Source: UBA7887 sp964408735 (GTDB taxonomy: Bacteria; Pseudomonadota; Alphaproteobacteria; UBA7887). Taken from it: a DNA stretch of 64,000 nucleotides. The stretch is from positions 11,646 through 75,645 of the forward strand of contig CAYPAX010000004.1 in the NCBI GenBank assembly GCA_964408735.1, written 5' to 3'. This document shows, one piece after another, positions 16,996 through 26,525 of the stretch; the stretch's first letter is position 1, and every line of letters begins with the position of its first letter. A program made the translations under genes and the position numbers. The notes under the pieces were generated by a model. The model had not been told where the DNA came from and made no database searches. It was given only the letters and a program-made list of their open reading frames with translations.

Positions 16996-18843
16996 GTGAC
17001 GAGCAATCGGCGCGAGGCTGTGCCTGCCGGCGACGATGCGCAATTCCTTGAAATCCTGAAGAACTGGAATCAGGGAATTGCGATCCGACAGGGCGAAAAG
17101 ATCGTATTCGCCAATCAGGCGTTTGCGGATATGTGCGGCTTCGAGTCCCCACAGGAAATTCTGTCACTTGACTCGGCGCTCCTGCTCATTGCCGAACACG
17201 AACGAGAACGCGTGACCCGATACTTTACGGCCCGCGTCATCGGTGGGGATGCTCCGGTTTGTTATGAGATAGAGTTCCTGCGCAAGGGTGGCTCGCGATG
17301 GTGGGCTGAGAACCGGGCTCAGATCGTCAGCTGGAACGGTGCGCCCGCCGTGATGATGGGCATATACGACATCAGCGAGCGCAAACGCACGGAAGCGGCG
17401 CTGCGCGAGAGCGAAGCGCGATTCCGGGATTTCGCGGAAGTCGCATCCGACTGGTATTGGGAAACTGATACTGAGCACCGCTTCAAAGACTATGCCATCT
17501 ACGAGTCCGAATCTGCCTCCAACCCGGATTGGAGCCACACGCTCGGCAAGACCCGCTTGGAGATGCGGCCTGACGACGATACCGACGACGAAAAATGGCA
17601 GCGCCACCGTGCTGACCTGGAGGCGCGCAGGCCATTTCGCAATTTCATGTACAGATTGCGCGACGGCCACCGCGGCTACCGGCACGTCAAGATTAGCGGC
17701 CGACCAGTTTACGATGCGGCAGGGAGTTTTATCGGCTATCGTGGCACCGGTTCCGACATCACCATGCTGCGCCAGCGCGATGAAGAGCTGAAGCGGAGCG
17801 AACAACGCTTCCGCAATCTCGTCCAGGGTTCCATCCAGGGCGTCGTCGTGCACCGCGGCGGCGAGGTCGTGTTTGCCAACCAGGCTATGGCCGACATATT
17901 CGGCTATGACCATCCCGACGAAATAATGTGCACCGAGACCCTGGAATCGCTGGTCTTGGGAAGCGACATGGAGAGAATGCGGGGCTATAGCCGGGACCGA
18001 TTGCTCGGCAAGCCCGCGCCGAGCCAGTACGAGTTTAGGGCAAAGCGCAGGGATGGCACCCCGATATGGCTCGAGACCCGTCCAGCGTTGGTCGATTGGG
18101 AAGGCTTGCCGGCCACCCAATTCGTCATGTTCGATATCACGGACCGGAAAGTCGCCGAGGCTGAGGTGCGCAGGAGCAATGCGCGCTTCCGCGATCTGCT
18201 CGAGGAGTCCAATCAGGGCATCGGCATTAGGCAGGACGACAAGGTCGTTTTCGCCAACCAGGCCCTCGCGGATCTCTTCGGCTATGACAAGCCCGAGGAA
18301 ATGCTCGCTTTGGAGTCGGTAGAGGCGCTGCAGGCGCCGCAAGAGTCCGAGCGCATCCGCGCCTATAAGGAATTGCGGGAGAAAGGGCTCGAGGCGCCGC
18401 CGCAATACGAATATCGCGGCCGCCACAAGGACGGCTCGATCATGTGGTTGGAGAACCGCGTCCAGAAAGTGATCTGGAACGGCCGTCCCGCCATCCTCGG
18501 CATGACCACGGATATCGGTGCCCGAAAGCGTGCCGAAGACGCCTTGAACCGGGCCTATGACCAAATGGAGGTCAAGGTCGAGGAACGAACCCAGGAACTC
18601 AGGCGAGAGGTCGACGAGCGCAAGCAAGCCGAACAGGCACTGCGCGAGAGCGAGGAACGGTTTCGCCAATTCTTTGAGAAGTCGCCAACGGCGATGCGGG
18701 TGGTCGACTTCTCGTCCGCCAAGACCTACCTCGCCGACCTGACGGTCGATAGCGACGACTTGTTGGCGTGGCTGCACGGCCACCCGGAGGTGCTGGAGGA
18801 GTATGCTGAGGGTCACGGTGCAATCCGATCCCACCCGCCTTAA
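16996..18843 (+). CDS. multi-PAS sensor protein, kinase core lost (truncated histidine kinase)
   Basis: The 615-aa product has four PAS domains in tandem (about residues 12-130, 137-258, 268-388, 398-520), each starting with a phrase such as ARFRDLLEESNQGIGIR and ending near DI..RKRAE. A coiled coil (EERTQELRREVDERKQAEQ) and the start of a fifth PAS-like segment follow. Frame is then lost: the sequence ends at GAIRSHPP, and the HATPase domain continues from 18803 in another frame. Compared with the paralog at 19681, the whole HisKA region with the phospho-accepting His is missing, so a deletion plus frame change is likely. GTG start. Confidence 0.8.
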   Translation: MTSNRREAVPAGDDAQFLEILKNWNQGIAIRQGEKIVFANQAFADMCGFESPQEILSLDSALLLIAEHERERVTRYFTARVIGGDAPVCYEIEFLRKGGSRWWAENRAQIVSWNGAPAVMMGIYDISERKRTEAALRESEARFRDFAEVASDWYWETDTEHRFKDYAIYESESASNPDWSHTLGKTRLEMRPDDDTDDEKWQRHRADLEARRPFRNFMYRLRDGHRGYRHVKISGRPVYDAAGSFIGYRGTGSDITMLRQRDEELKRSEQRFRNLVQGSIQGVVVHRGGEVVFANQAMADIFGYDHPDEIMCTETLESLVLGSDMERMRGYSRDRLLGKPAPSQYEFRAKRRDGTPIWLETRPALVDWEGLPATQFVMFDITDRKVAEAEVRRSNARFRDLLEESNQGIGIRQDDKVVFANQALADLFGYDKPEEMLALESVEALQAPQESERIRAYKELREKGLEAPPQYEYRGRHKDGSIMWLENRVQKVIWNGRPAILGMTTDIGARKRAEDALNRAYDQMEVKVEERTQELRREVDERKQAEQALRESEERFRQFFEKSPTAMRVVDFSSAKTYLADLTVDSDDLLAWLHGHPEVLEEYAEGHGAIRSHPP

Positions 18844-19180
18844 GCAGGTCTTCCTCAACGTCCTTTCCAACGCCGTGAAGTACAATCGCCCTGACGGGAC
18901 AGTCACCGTCGATGCCGCAGCCACCGACACCGGCATGATGCGGTTCAGCATCGCCGATACCGGGCCGGGCATTGCCGCCGAAAAGCACGACGAGGTGTTT
19001 CGCCCGTTTTCGCGCCTCGGCGCGGAGGCTTCGACGATCGAGGGCGCGGGCATCGGGCTGACCATCAGCCGCCAGCTCGTCGAAAGCATGGGCGGCAGGC
19101 TCGACTTCGACAGCACCCTCGGCGAAGGCAGCACGTTCTGGTTCGAGGTTCCCCTCATCGAACAGCAGCCGTCGTCCTGA
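18803..19180 (+). CDS. orphan HATPase_c fragment of the disrupted histidine kinase
   Basis: These 125 residues are the C-terminal ATP-binding part of a histidine kinase: N-box FLNVLSNAVKYN, G1 box IADTGPGIA, F box VFRPFSRL and G2 box GAGIGLTISRQL. It overlaps the end of the PAS protein by 41 nt in a different frame. The ATG at 18803 is preceded by GGAGGA, but only 2 nt away, which is too close for efficient initiation. Alone it lacks a dimerisation and phosphotransfer domain. The last ~40 codons are nearly identical in DNA to the intact paralog downstream. Confidence 0.7.
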   Translation: MLRVTVQSDPTRLKQVFLNVLSNAVKYNRPDGTVTVDAAATDTGMMRFSIADTGPGIAAEKHDEVFRPFSRLGAEASTIEGAGIGLTISRQLVESMGGRLDFDSTLGEGSTFWFEVPLIEQQPSS

Positions 19181-19680
19181 AAACATTCGTGAGCCCCTAC
19201 GCATTCGCCACCATGTTCCCCAGCCTGTCCGCCTACCTGGCAGGCCTGCGACCGAAGCGGCGGGAGGAGTGAGGTTGCCCTGCGCCTGGGCGGCGCGCTG
19301 GGGACGAGGGCGGGCGGCGGCGATCCTCGAACGTTAGGCATGTCCCTGAAGCTGCCCGATAGATTCAGGCCGGGAGTTGGGGCAAAGGCCGTCGAAAAGG
19401 AGAGTTTGGTCGGGAATACGCCTTATTTCAGACTTTCTTGGGCGAATTCGGCTTAAGGTACTTTTAGCCGAGGCTGTTCTCTAACTCGGGGATCTGAGTC
19501 AAGCTCTCCTTGATGTGCCTGCCGGGGTCACTGTTCTCTTCGCAGTAGAGGCTGTGCCCTCTGCATGATGGCGTTGGAGGACGGGTTCCCAAACGACAGC
19601 GCGCGTTCGAGAAGTAACTTGTTGGGTCTCAGCTCATTCGGGTTACTTTCTGTATGAATGTCGTGTGAAAGGGTGCGGCC
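19181..19680. other. 500-bp stretch without a recognisable gene
   Basis: I see no convincing open frame or RNA here. A short frame near 19211 (MFPSLSAYLAGLRPKRREE) has no recognisable homology. The stretch separates the broken kinase from its intact paralog and may be decayed DNA left by the duplication or by an insertion. AAAGGG near 19669 provides a ribosome-binding site for the kinase at 19681. Confidence 0.5.
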
Positions 19681-21207
19681 GTGGCGGTCAAGCGACATAC
19701 AGCGATATCTGGGTACGGCAACGCAGAACTCCTTGAAGTCCTGGGAAGCTGGAGTCAGGGAATCGCGATCCGCCAGGGTGAGCGGTTCGTCTTCGTCAAC
19801 CAGGCCTTTGCTGAGATGTGCGGCTATGACTCACCAGAAGCGGTTCTACGCCTCAGTTCGGCAATTCTAGTCGTTGCCGAAGACGATCGCGAGCGGGTAT
19901 CTGGATATTTTGGGGCCCGCGTCAGAGGAGAGGACGCTCCCGAATGTTACGAGCTGAAATATGTTCGCAGGGATGGCTCCTTTTGGTTCGCGGAGCACCT
20001 AGCCCAAGACGTGCTCTGGCACGGCGAACCTGCCGTTTTGAGTGCCGTGAACGATATTACCCAACGCAGGCATGATGATGACAGGTTGAAAGAAAACCAA
20101 CAGAGGTTCAAGGACTTCGCCGAATCGGCGGCTGATTGGTTTTGGGAAACCGATAGCCAACACCGGTTCAAGCGGTTCGCGGGACAGAGCGACAGGGGCG
20201 ATCGCGACCTCGGCAAGACACGCTTTGAATTGCGCCTGCCCGATGACGTGGATGACGAGAATTGGCGGGCCCACCACGCGGACTTGGCGGCTCACCGACC
20301 TTTCCGGGGGTTCGAATTCGAGCGTAATTCCGCCGACGGAACCAGACAGTACATTCGCGTAAATGGCGTGCCACTATTTTCCAACGCGGATGAATTTTTG
20401 GGTTACCGCGGCACCGCGAGTAACATTACCGAGAGCAAACGACGTCAACGGGAGCTTGAACACGCCAAGGATGCGGCCGCCAGGGCAAACCGGGCGAAGT
20501 CGGAATTTCTGTCGTCGATGAGCCATGAGCTGCGGACACCTCTCAATGCGATCCTTGGATTCGGGCAATTGCTGCGCGACTATTCAGACGATCCGCTGAC
20601 AGCGGAGCAGGAGGCCTATCTGGAGCAGATGCTCGATGGTGGGCAGCACTTATTGGGTTTGGTCAACGAAGTTCTCGATCTTTCGAAGATAGAATCAGGC
20701 GACTTTGACCTGTCTTTGGAGGCGGTAGATCCTTCGGCCATAATACGAGAGAGTTTGCGGCTTGTGCAGCCACTCGCTGACGAGCGTGGCATCGCCATCA
20801 TCAATGATGCGGACATTGAGTCGGGCCTGCGGGTGAAAGCCGATGCGGGCAGGCTCAAACAGGTCCTCCTCAATATCCTTTCTAATGCTGTCAAATACAA
20901 CAGCGACAAGGGAACGGCGTCCGTCAATGCAGCCGAGACGCACTTCGCTATGCTGCGGATCAACGTCTCCGATACCGGACCGGGGATTGCCGACGAAAAG
21001 CGCGACGAGGTATTTCGCCCGTTTTCGCGTCTCGTTGCCAAGGCATCAAAAATTGAGGGCACAGGCATCGGCCTGACCATCAGCAGACAGCTGATCGAAA
21101 GCATGGGCGGCAGGCTCGACTTCGACAGCACCCTCGGCAAAGGAAGCACATTCTGGATCGATGTTCCGCTCGCCGAGCCTAAGGCAGCATCCTCTGGAGA
21201 CGTGTGA
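19681..21207 (+). CDS. PAS-domain hybrid-less sensor histidine kinase
   Basis: The 508-aa kinase has two PAS domains (about residues 12-130 and 137-255), a short coiled linker, a HisKA domain with the phospho-accepting His282 in SMSHELRTPLNAILGF, and a HATPase_c domain (N-box NILSNAVKYN at ~398, VSDTGPGIA, GTGIGLTISRQL). No transmembrane segment is evident, so it is probably cytoplasmic. There is no cognate response regulator nearby and no receiver domain in it. It is a paralog of the disrupted gene just upstream: N-terminal PAS sequence and C-terminal ATPase both align by eye. Start is GTG. The signal sensed is unknown. Confidence 0.9.
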   Translation: MAVKRHTAISGYGNAELLEVLGSWSQGIAIRQGERFVFVNQAFAEMCGYDSPEAVLRLSSAILVVAEDDRERVSGYFGARVRGEDAPECYELKYVRRDGSFWFAEHLAQDVLWHGEPAVLSAVNDITQRRHDDDRLKENQQRFKDFAESAADWFWETDSQHRFKRFAGQSDRGDRDLGKTRFELRLPDDVDDENWRAHHADLAAHRPFRGFEFERNSADGTRQYIRVNGVPLFSNADEFLGYRGTASNITESKRRQRELEHAKDAAARANRAKSEFLSSMSHELRTPLNAILGFGQLLRDYSDDPLTAEQEAYLEQMLDGGQHLLGLVNEVLDLSKIESGDFDLSLEAVDPSAIIRESLRLVQPLADERGIAIINDADIESGLRVKADAGRLKQVLLNILSNAVKYNSDKGTASVNAAETHFAMLRINVSDTGPGIADEKRDEVFRPFSRLVAKASKIEGTGIGLTISRQLIESMGGRLDFDSTLGKGSTFWIDVPLAEPKAASSGDV

Positions 21208-21404
21208 CTCAGTGCCGGATCGTCGCGAACGTGTCTTGGGGGTGCTTCGTGAATGGGCTCCACCGCCGCCGAATCGAGAATCATGAAAGCGCTGTTGGAG
21301 GAGCTGAAGTAGGTCGCCGTGGCGGCGACCGCAAACGCCTCTTGTGGGTCTACCATCGGAATCCTTGAGGAAACGGTTGTTGTTGCGCGGTGGGTATGTG
21401 CGTG

Positions 21405-21571
21405 AACTCGCGCCAGCGAGTTATCCACATATCCACGGCGGTGGCGATTTTCTCATGCAGCAGGTGGCGTGAGTAGCGAACAGCGGCTAACCTGGATTTG
21501 ACGGGGGTGTGGCTGTTTGGGTCAGTGGCCCGGCATGCCGGGCTCACTCCTTGTGAATTGCCGCCCCCGTC
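21405..21571 (+). ncRNA. candidate IS110 bridge-RNA region (structured leader)
   Basis: The non-coding DNA before the IS110 transposase holds nested inverted repeats: AACTCGC/GCGAGTT (21405-21411 and 21416-21422, 4-nt loop), an outer stem GACGGGGG/CCCCCGTC (21500-21507 and 21564-21571), and inside it the palindrome CCCGGCATGCCGGG (21529-21542). IS110-group elements are known to encode a bridge RNA in the long left non-coding end, which pairs with target and donor DNA. Position and structure fit, but I could not map guide loops. Confidence 0.35.
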
Positions 21572-21689
21572 ACCTGCATCATCCGAGGGGTCCACCGGGA
21601 TGGTGCCAATCGTTCGCGATCGTGGCTCTGCAGGTAGACGAGACCGACGGATGATCTTCCGCCGATCCTGTTTACCGAAGGAGCGATCC

Positions 21690-22889
21690 ATGCTGAGCCC
21701 CCAGTCCATGCAATTGCGTGTCGGCGTCGATGTCGGCGCGCAGCGTCATCATATTGCCGTCGGCCTCACGGATGGCAGTCTGCTCGACGAGTTCGAGATC
21801 CCGCATACGGCCGAAGGGTTTGGAGATTTCTTTGCCCGGATCGAGGGACACGCCAAGCGACATCGCTTTCCAATCTCCGTTGCCATGGAAGGCTACAATG
21901 GTCATGTCCGGCAGCTCGATAGCCTGGTGCGGGCAGGGGGCTGGCGCTTGTTCAACGTCAACAATCTCAAGCTCGCCCGCTTCAAGGAGATCTTCCCGGC
22001 GGCCGCCAAGACCGATCGCATCGACTCGGCCAAGACGCTCGAGCTTTTCCAGCTGCGTGATCACCTGCCGATGGCCCGCGATGTCCTGCAAGAGGTCATG
22101 GCAACGCCGAAGGAGAGCAACATCCTCAAGCGCCTGTCGCGACGTCGGCGGCGGTTGGTGGGTGAGCGCGCACGCGTTCTCCAATCCATGCAGGCCGATA
22201 TGCATGCGGTGTGCCCGGGGCTCTTGGCGATCACGCGGGACGCCGGCAATCGTTGGTTCTTGAACTTTCTCACCTGCCGCAACGATATCCGCAAGCTCGC
22301 CCGCGTGCGCCGGGCCAGCCTGCTCAAGGTACCCTGCATCGGTGAGCATTTCGCCGCCGCCATCCAGGCATGGCAGGCATCAGCCTATTTCAGCGACGAT
22401 GCCGGCCTGGTCAGCGACATGATCCTGCAAGATGCGAAACGGATCCTTGAGCTGGGCCGGCAGATCAAGGCTCTGGAAGACCAGATGGCGCCGGTCATTG
22501 CCGCCTCCACAATCGGCCGGCAGATCATTTCAATGCCCGGATTCGGCCCCGTCAGCACAGCCGAGCTGGCTGGGGAGATCGGCACCATCGAGCGCTTCCG
22601 CAACGAGGCCAGCCTGGCCTTGTATCTCGGCATGGCAGCCCTCGATAACAGCTCAGGTAAGTTCCGAGGCTCGAAGCCACCGAAGCATGTCAATGCCCGC
22701 GCCAAGGCGGCGATGATGGTTGGCGTCGATCATCATCGCAAGCGCGTTGCCCAGTCCCAGCGCTATTACGAGCGCAAACGCACTGAGGGCAAGAAGCATA
22801 ATCAGGCCATCCGAGCCCTTGGCCGCCATCTCTGCCGTGTCATCTTCAAGATGCTTAGCGAAGAGCGCCCATACCGCATCGAACCCTGA
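21690..22889 (+). CDS. IS110-family transposase (DEDD/serine recombinase type)
   Basis: This 399-aa protein has the N-terminal RuvC-like DEDD domain (GVDVGAQRHHIAVG; the Glu in AMEGYNG; KTDRIDSAKTLELF with the last two acidic residues) and the C-terminal Transposase_20 domain with MPGFGPVSTAELAGEIG and the NSSGKFRG segment holding the expected catalytic Ser. IS110 enzymes recombine DNA guided by an element-encoded bridge RNA. The ATG at 21690 follows GAAGGAG; the frame is open to 21498 but that region is the structured leader. The gene appears intact. Confidence 0.93.
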   Translation: MLSPQSMQLRVGVDVGAQRHHIAVGLTDGSLLDEFEIPHTAEGFGDFFARIEGHAKRHRFPISVAMEGYNGHVRQLDSLVRAGGWRLFNVNNLKLARFKEIFPAAAKTDRIDSAKTLELFQLRDHLPMARDVLQEVMATPKESNILKRLSRRRRRLVGERARVLQSMQADMHAVCPGLLAITRDAGNRWFLNFLTCRNDIRKLARVRRASLLKVPCIGEHFAAAIQAWQASAYFSDDAGLVSDMILQDAKRILELGRQIKALEDQMAPVIAASTIGRQIISMPGFGPVSTAELAGEIGTIERFRNEASLALYLGMAALDNSSGKFRGSKPPKHVNARAKAAMMVGVDHHRKRVAQSQRYYERKRTEGKKHNQAIRALGRHLCRVIFKMLSEERPYRIEP

Positions 22890-23198
22890 TAGCAATTCCG
22901 GAAATTAGCGCTTCAAATTTCCAGCGGGATGTTCTCGCCCGGATCACCTGCGGCCTGATCATGTCGGTCGGCTGTCCCCTCGATATCGGACTAAATTCAC
23001 GCGTTCCGCCGACATGACCGGTAACCGCCAGGCGGGAGCCGGGATTTCCCCATCATGTGCGGATCAAAAGGCTTCGCGCATCGCGGGCTTGGCGCTGTCG
23101 GGGCGCAGGCCGTAGCCGCGGCCCAGGAAAGGCTTGGCCTGAGCGGGTTTCCGGGTGTATACGCCCCATTCCGCATACGTGATTCGCTGGAGGATGAC
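22890..23198 (+). promoter_or_regulatory. IS110 downstream flank and putative aroG promoter region
   Basis: No gene is seen in these 309 bp. The first part is the right flank of the IS element. A possible promoter is TTGGCC (23134-23139), an 18-bp spacer and TATACG (23158-23163), which would leave a leader of about 30 nt. GGAGGA precedes the ATG at 23199. The promoter is a weak consensus match. Confidence 0.35.
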
Positions 23199-24575
23199 AT
23201 GTCGGGACCCTGGTCGCCCGAGAGCTGGCGCGACTTCGAGATACGGCAGCAGCCGGTCTATCGGGACGGTGCGGCCAAAGCCGCCGCGGAGGCCAAGCTT
23301 GCCAAGTCGCCGCCGCTGGTCTTTGCCGGCGAGGCGCGCGAACTCGAGGCACGCCTCGGCGAGGTGGCCGAAGGCCGCGCTTTCCTGTTGCAGGGCGGCG
23401 ATTGTGCCGAGGCCTTCGCCGAGTTCCACCCGGACCATATCCGCGACACCTTCCGGGTGCTGCTGCAAATGGCGGTGGTGCTGACCTATGGCGCCGCGCT
23501 GCCGGTGGTCAAGGTCGGCCGCATGGCGGGCCAGTTCGCCAAGCCGCGCTCGGCCGGCACCGAGACCCAGGACGGCGTCGAGCTGCCGAGCTATCGCGGC
23601 GACATCATCAACGGCATCGAGTTCGACGCGGCCTCGCGCGAGCCCGACCCGGAGCGCATGATCCAGGCCTATTCCCAGGCCGCCGCCAGCCTCAACCTGC
23701 TGCGTGCCCTGGCCCAGGGCGGCTATGCGGACCTGCATCAGGTGCACCGCTGGAACCTCGGTTTCGTCGCCGACAGCGCGCAAGGCGAGCGCTACCGCGA
23801 CCTCGCCGAGCGCATCAGCGAGAGCCTGTCTTTCATGGAGGCCTGCGGCATCAATGCGGACACGGTGCAGCAACTCCGCCAGACAGACTTTTTCACCAGC
23901 CATGAGGCGCTGCTGCTTGGCTACGAGCAGGCTCTGACCCGTGTCGATAGCACCACCGGCGGCTGGTACGACTGCTCGGCCCATATGCTGTGGATCGGCG
24001 ACCGCACGCGCGATCCCGACCATGCCCATGTCGAATTCCTCAAAGGCGTTGGCAATCCGCTCGGCATCAAGGTCGGCCCGACCAGCGATCCCGACACGGT
24101 GATGCGCCTGGTCGATGCGCTCAACCCGGAAAACCGCCCCGGGCGCCTGACACTCATCTCGCGCATGGGCTCCGACAAGGTGCAGGAGCTGCTGCCGCCC
24201 TTGCTGCGGCGGATCAAAGCCGAGGGCCGCTCCGTGGTCTGGTCGTGCGATCCCATGCACGCCAATACCGTCAAGTCGTCGTCGGGCTACAAGACGCGCC
24301 CCTTCGACCGGGTGCTGGCGGAGGTGAAGGGCTTTTTCGCCGCCCACGATGCGGAGGGGACCTATGCCGGCGGCGTGCATTTCGAGATGACCGGGCGCGA
24401 CGTCACAGAATGCATCGGCGGCGCCCAGGCCATCAGCGACGAGGACCTGTCCGATCGCTACCACACCCATTGCGACCCGCGCCTCAACGCCTCGCAGAGC
24501 CTGGAGCTGGCCTTCCTCATTGCCGAAGAGCTGAAGGGCCGGCGCCTCGACAAGGCCGCCGTGGCGGCGGAGTAA
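23199..24575 (+). CDS. aroG: class II 3-deoxy-7-phosphoheptulonate (DAHP) synthase
   Basis: The enzyme condenses PEP and erythrose-4-phosphate, the first step of the shikimate pathway. At 458 aa, it is of the plant-like class II type. Signatures: [11 protein letters not shown] with the metal-ligand Cys, [52 protein letters not shown] and [11 protein letters not shown] use the ATG at 23199 ([19 protein letters not shown] upstream) rather than the longer frame from 23055, because class II enzymes begin close to this W-SP-SWR motif. The SDR gene follows after 5 nt. Feedback by aromatic amino acids cannot be read from sequence. Confidence 0.95.
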   Translation: MSGPWSPESWRDFEIRQQPVYRDGAAKAAAEAKLAKSPPLVFAGEARELEARLGEVAEGRAFLLQGGDCAEAFAEFHPDHIRDTFRVLLQMAVVLTYGAALPVVKVGRMAGQFAKPRSAGTETQDGVELPSYRGDIINGIEFDAASREPDPERMIQAYSQAAASLNLLRALAQGGYADLHQVHRWNLGFVADSAQGERYRDLAERISESLSFMEACGINADTVQQLRQTDFFTSHEALLLGYEQALTRVDSTTGGWYDCSAHMLWIGDRTRDPDHAHVEFLKGVGNPLGIKVGPTSDPDTVMRLVDALNPENRPGRLTLISRMGSDKVQELLPPLLRRIKAEGRSVVWSCDPMHANTVKSSSGYKTRPFDRVLAEVKGFFAAHDAEGTYAGGVHFEMTGRDVTECIGGAQAISDEDLSDRYHTHCDPRLNASQSLELAFLIAEELKGRRLDKAAVAAE

Positions 24576-24580
24576 GGGCC

Positions 24581-25360
24581 ATGGACCTCGGACTCAAAGG
24601 CCGCAAGGCCATCGTCTGCGCCTCCAGCCGCGGCTTGGGGCGGGCCTGCGCGACAGCGTTGGCGCAAGACGGCGTCGACGTGGTGATCAACGGCCGCGAC
24701 GAGGCCGTGGTGGCGGGTACGGCCGAGGCGATCGCCGCCATGACCGGTGTTGCGGCAACGCCCGTGGTTGCCGATCTCGATACGGAAGAAGGCAGGGCCA
24801 AGCTGCTCGAGGCCTGTCCCGCGCCCGACATTCTGGTCAACAACAATGGCGGACCGCCGCCCGGCAGCTTCCGCGACTGGCAGCGCGAGGCGTGGGATGC
24901 CGGCATCACCGCCAACATGATGACGCCGATCGAGCTCATTAAGGCCACGGTCGACGGCATGATCGAGCGCCGCTTCGGGCGCATCGTCAACATCACCTCG
25001 GTTGCCGTGCGCATGCCGTTTCCGGGACTGGCCATGTCGAGCGCGGCGCGCTCCGGCCTGACCGGTTTCGTCGCCTCGCTGTCGCGCGAAGTCGCGCCCT
25101 ATAACGTCGCCGTCAACAATGTGCAGCCCGGCCTGTTCGAGACCGACCGCCTTGCCGTCGGCATCAAGGGCGCGGCCGAGGCCCGCCAGCAGAGCGTCGA
25201 GGCGGTGCGCGGCAGCATGCTCGCCAACATCCCCGCCGGGCGCTTCGGCGATCCGGACGAACTGGGCCGCGCCTGCGCCTTTCTGTGCAGCGCCCATGCC
25301 GGTTTCATCACCGGCCAGAACCTGTTGCTGGACGGTGGACACTTCCCCGGAGCGTTCTGA
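24581..25360 (+). CDS. SDR-family oxidoreductase
   Basis: This 259-aa short-chain dehydrogenase/reductase has the cofactor motif CASSRGLGRACA (the usual TGxxxGxG is replaced by ASSRGLG), the NNNGGPPPG segment (in place of NNAG), and a C-terminal GQNLLLDGGHFPG. At the usual YxxxK active-site position I read SSAARSG, which lacks the canonical Tyr and Lys, so this belongs to a divergent group whose activity is uncertain. It starts 5 nt after aroG and its end overlaps the pncB start. The substrate is unknown. Confidence 0.82.
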   Translation: MDLGLKGRKAIVCASSRGLGRACATALAQDGVDVVINGRDEAVVAGTAEAIAAMTGVAATPVVADLDTEEGRAKLLEACPAPDILVNNNGGPPPGSFRDWQREAWDAGITANMMTPIELIKATVDGMIERRFGRIVNITSVAVRMPFPGLAMSSAARSGLTGFVASLSREVAPYNVAVNNVQPGLFETDRLAVGIKGAAEARQQSVEAVRGSMLANIPAGRFGDPDELGRACAFLCSAHAGFITGQNLLLDGGHFPGAF

Positions 25361-26525
25361 GGCCGGCGGCAGCGTCGGCGAAGGCGAGGGCTCGGAGCGC
25401 GAGGGCTTCGAGGCCGCGGTGGCGCGTCGCACCGACCACTATTTCAAACGCACGCGCGAGATCGTGCATGCCCATGGCGACATGCGCGTCACCTATGCCA
25501 TTTTCATGCGCCGCCCGGTCATATTCTGCCCGCGCCTTGCCGTGGATTGGCTGCAGGTGGCGGCACGCGAGCGCGATTGCGCGCTCGACATCGAGCTTTG
25601 CTTCGAGGAAGGCGCCTGGGTCGGCGCGGGCGAGCCGCTGCTGCATATCAGCGGGCCGCTCAGCGCTCTGGTCGATCTCGAGACGCTCTATCTGCAGCGC
25701 CTCGGCCCGCCCTGCGTCGCCGCCTACAACGCCTTCACCATGTGCGCCGATCTGCCCAAGGTGCGCTTCCTGGCCATGGATGCGCGCCACTGCGCCGGCG
25801 ACGAGATGGCGGGTATGATGGCCTATGCCGCCTCCGTCGGCTCGCGCAAGGCACAGGAGGAGGCGGGGGCGGTCGGTTTCATCGGCAATGCCAATGATGC
25901 GACGGCGCATTATTTCGGCAACGAGCATGGCCTCGGCACCATGCCGCATGCGCTGATCGGCTATGCCGGCTCGACCCTGCGCGCGGCCGAGATGTTCCAC
26001 GACACTTATCCCGACGAGCCGCTGACGGCGCTGGTCGACTATTTCGGCCTGGAGGTGACGGATTCCCTTGCCGTGGCCGGGCGCTTCCCCGAGCTGGCGG
26101 CGGCCGGCCGCTTGCGGGTGCGCATCGACACCCATGGCGGGCGCTTTGCCGAAGGGCTCGACACTGCCAAGTCCTACGCCGCGCTCGAGCGCCACGTGCC
26201 GCAGGCCACGCGCACCTATCGCAGCGAGGAGGAGTTGCGCTGGCTGGTCGGCACCGGCGTCAGCGCCGCGGCGGTGCACCACTTGCGCGACGCTCTCGAC
26301 GAGGCCGGCTTTCCGGCCGTGCAGATCATTGCCAGCTCGGGCTTCAATCCGGGCAAGTGCAAGGTCTTCGCCAGCGTCGATGCGCCGGTGGATATCGTCG
26401 GCACCGGCTCCTTCCTGCCCGAGACCTGGCCCGAGACCTACGCCACCGCCGATATCGTCGAATATGACGGCAGGCCGGTGGTCAAGGCAGGCCGCGAATT
26501 TCTGCTGCGGAGCCGCGAGCCGTGA
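25335..26525 (+). CDS. pncB: nicotinate phosphoribosyltransferase
   Basis: PncB joins nicotinate to PRPP to form nicotinate mononucleotide in NAD salvage. The sequence shows TDHYFKRT near the N-terminus, FMRRPVIF, AMDARHCAGDEM, TAHYFGNEHGLGTMPHALIG (partial family signature around HALIG), the PRPP-related stretch VRIDTHGGRF and SSGFNPGKC. Length is 396 aa from the GTG at 25335, which overlaps the SDR gene by 26 nt. The start is uncertain: no ATG precedes the conserved ARRTDHYF, and the first ~25 residues are low-complexity. The stop overlaps the nadE GTG (GTGA). Confidence 0.9.
   Translation: MDTSPERSEAGGSVGEGEGSEREGFEAAVARRTDHYFKRTREIVHAHGDMRVTYAIFMRRPVIFCPRLAVDWLQVAARERDCALDIELCFEEGAWVGAGEPLLHISGPLSALVDLETLYLQRLGPPCVAAYNAFTMCADLPKVRFLAMDARHCAGDEMAGMMAYAASVGSRKAQEEAGAVGFIGNANDATAHYFGNEHGLGTMPHALIGYAGSTLRAAEMFHDTYPDEPLTALVDYFGLEVTDSLAVAGRFPELAAAGRLRVRIDTHGGRFAEGLDTAKSYAALERHVPQATRTYRSEEELRWLVGTGVSAAAVHHLRDALDEAGFPAVQIIASSGFNPGKCKVFASVDAPVDIVGTGSFLPETWPETYATADIVEYDGRPVVKAGREFLLRSREP

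Larger units (their letters stand above)
21405..22920 (+). mobile_element. IS110-family insertion sequence (ends not defined)
   Basis: A transposase gene with a long structured upstream non-coding region and a short downstream flank is the arrangement of the IS110 group. IS110 elements have no terminal inverted repeats and usually make no target duplication, so the ends cannot be fixed by eye; the coordinates are approximate. It lies between the histidine kinase and the aroG promoter region and does not visibly interrupt a gene. Confidence 0.55.

Noticed and set aside
18803..18843. Programmed frameshift joining the PAS protein to the HATPase fragment
   Set aside because: No slippery heptamer was seen, and the HisKA region is absent altogether, so a frameshift alone would not restore a kinase.
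17164..19341. 725-codon minus-strand open frame opposite the PAS protein
   Set aside because: No recognisable domain, and the plus strand codes clear PAS and HATPase domains.
21230..21400. Small minus-strand gene reading MVDPQEAFAVAATATYFSSS
   Set aside because: The frame runs on into the antisense of the kinase without a matching domain or ribosome-binding site; not supported.
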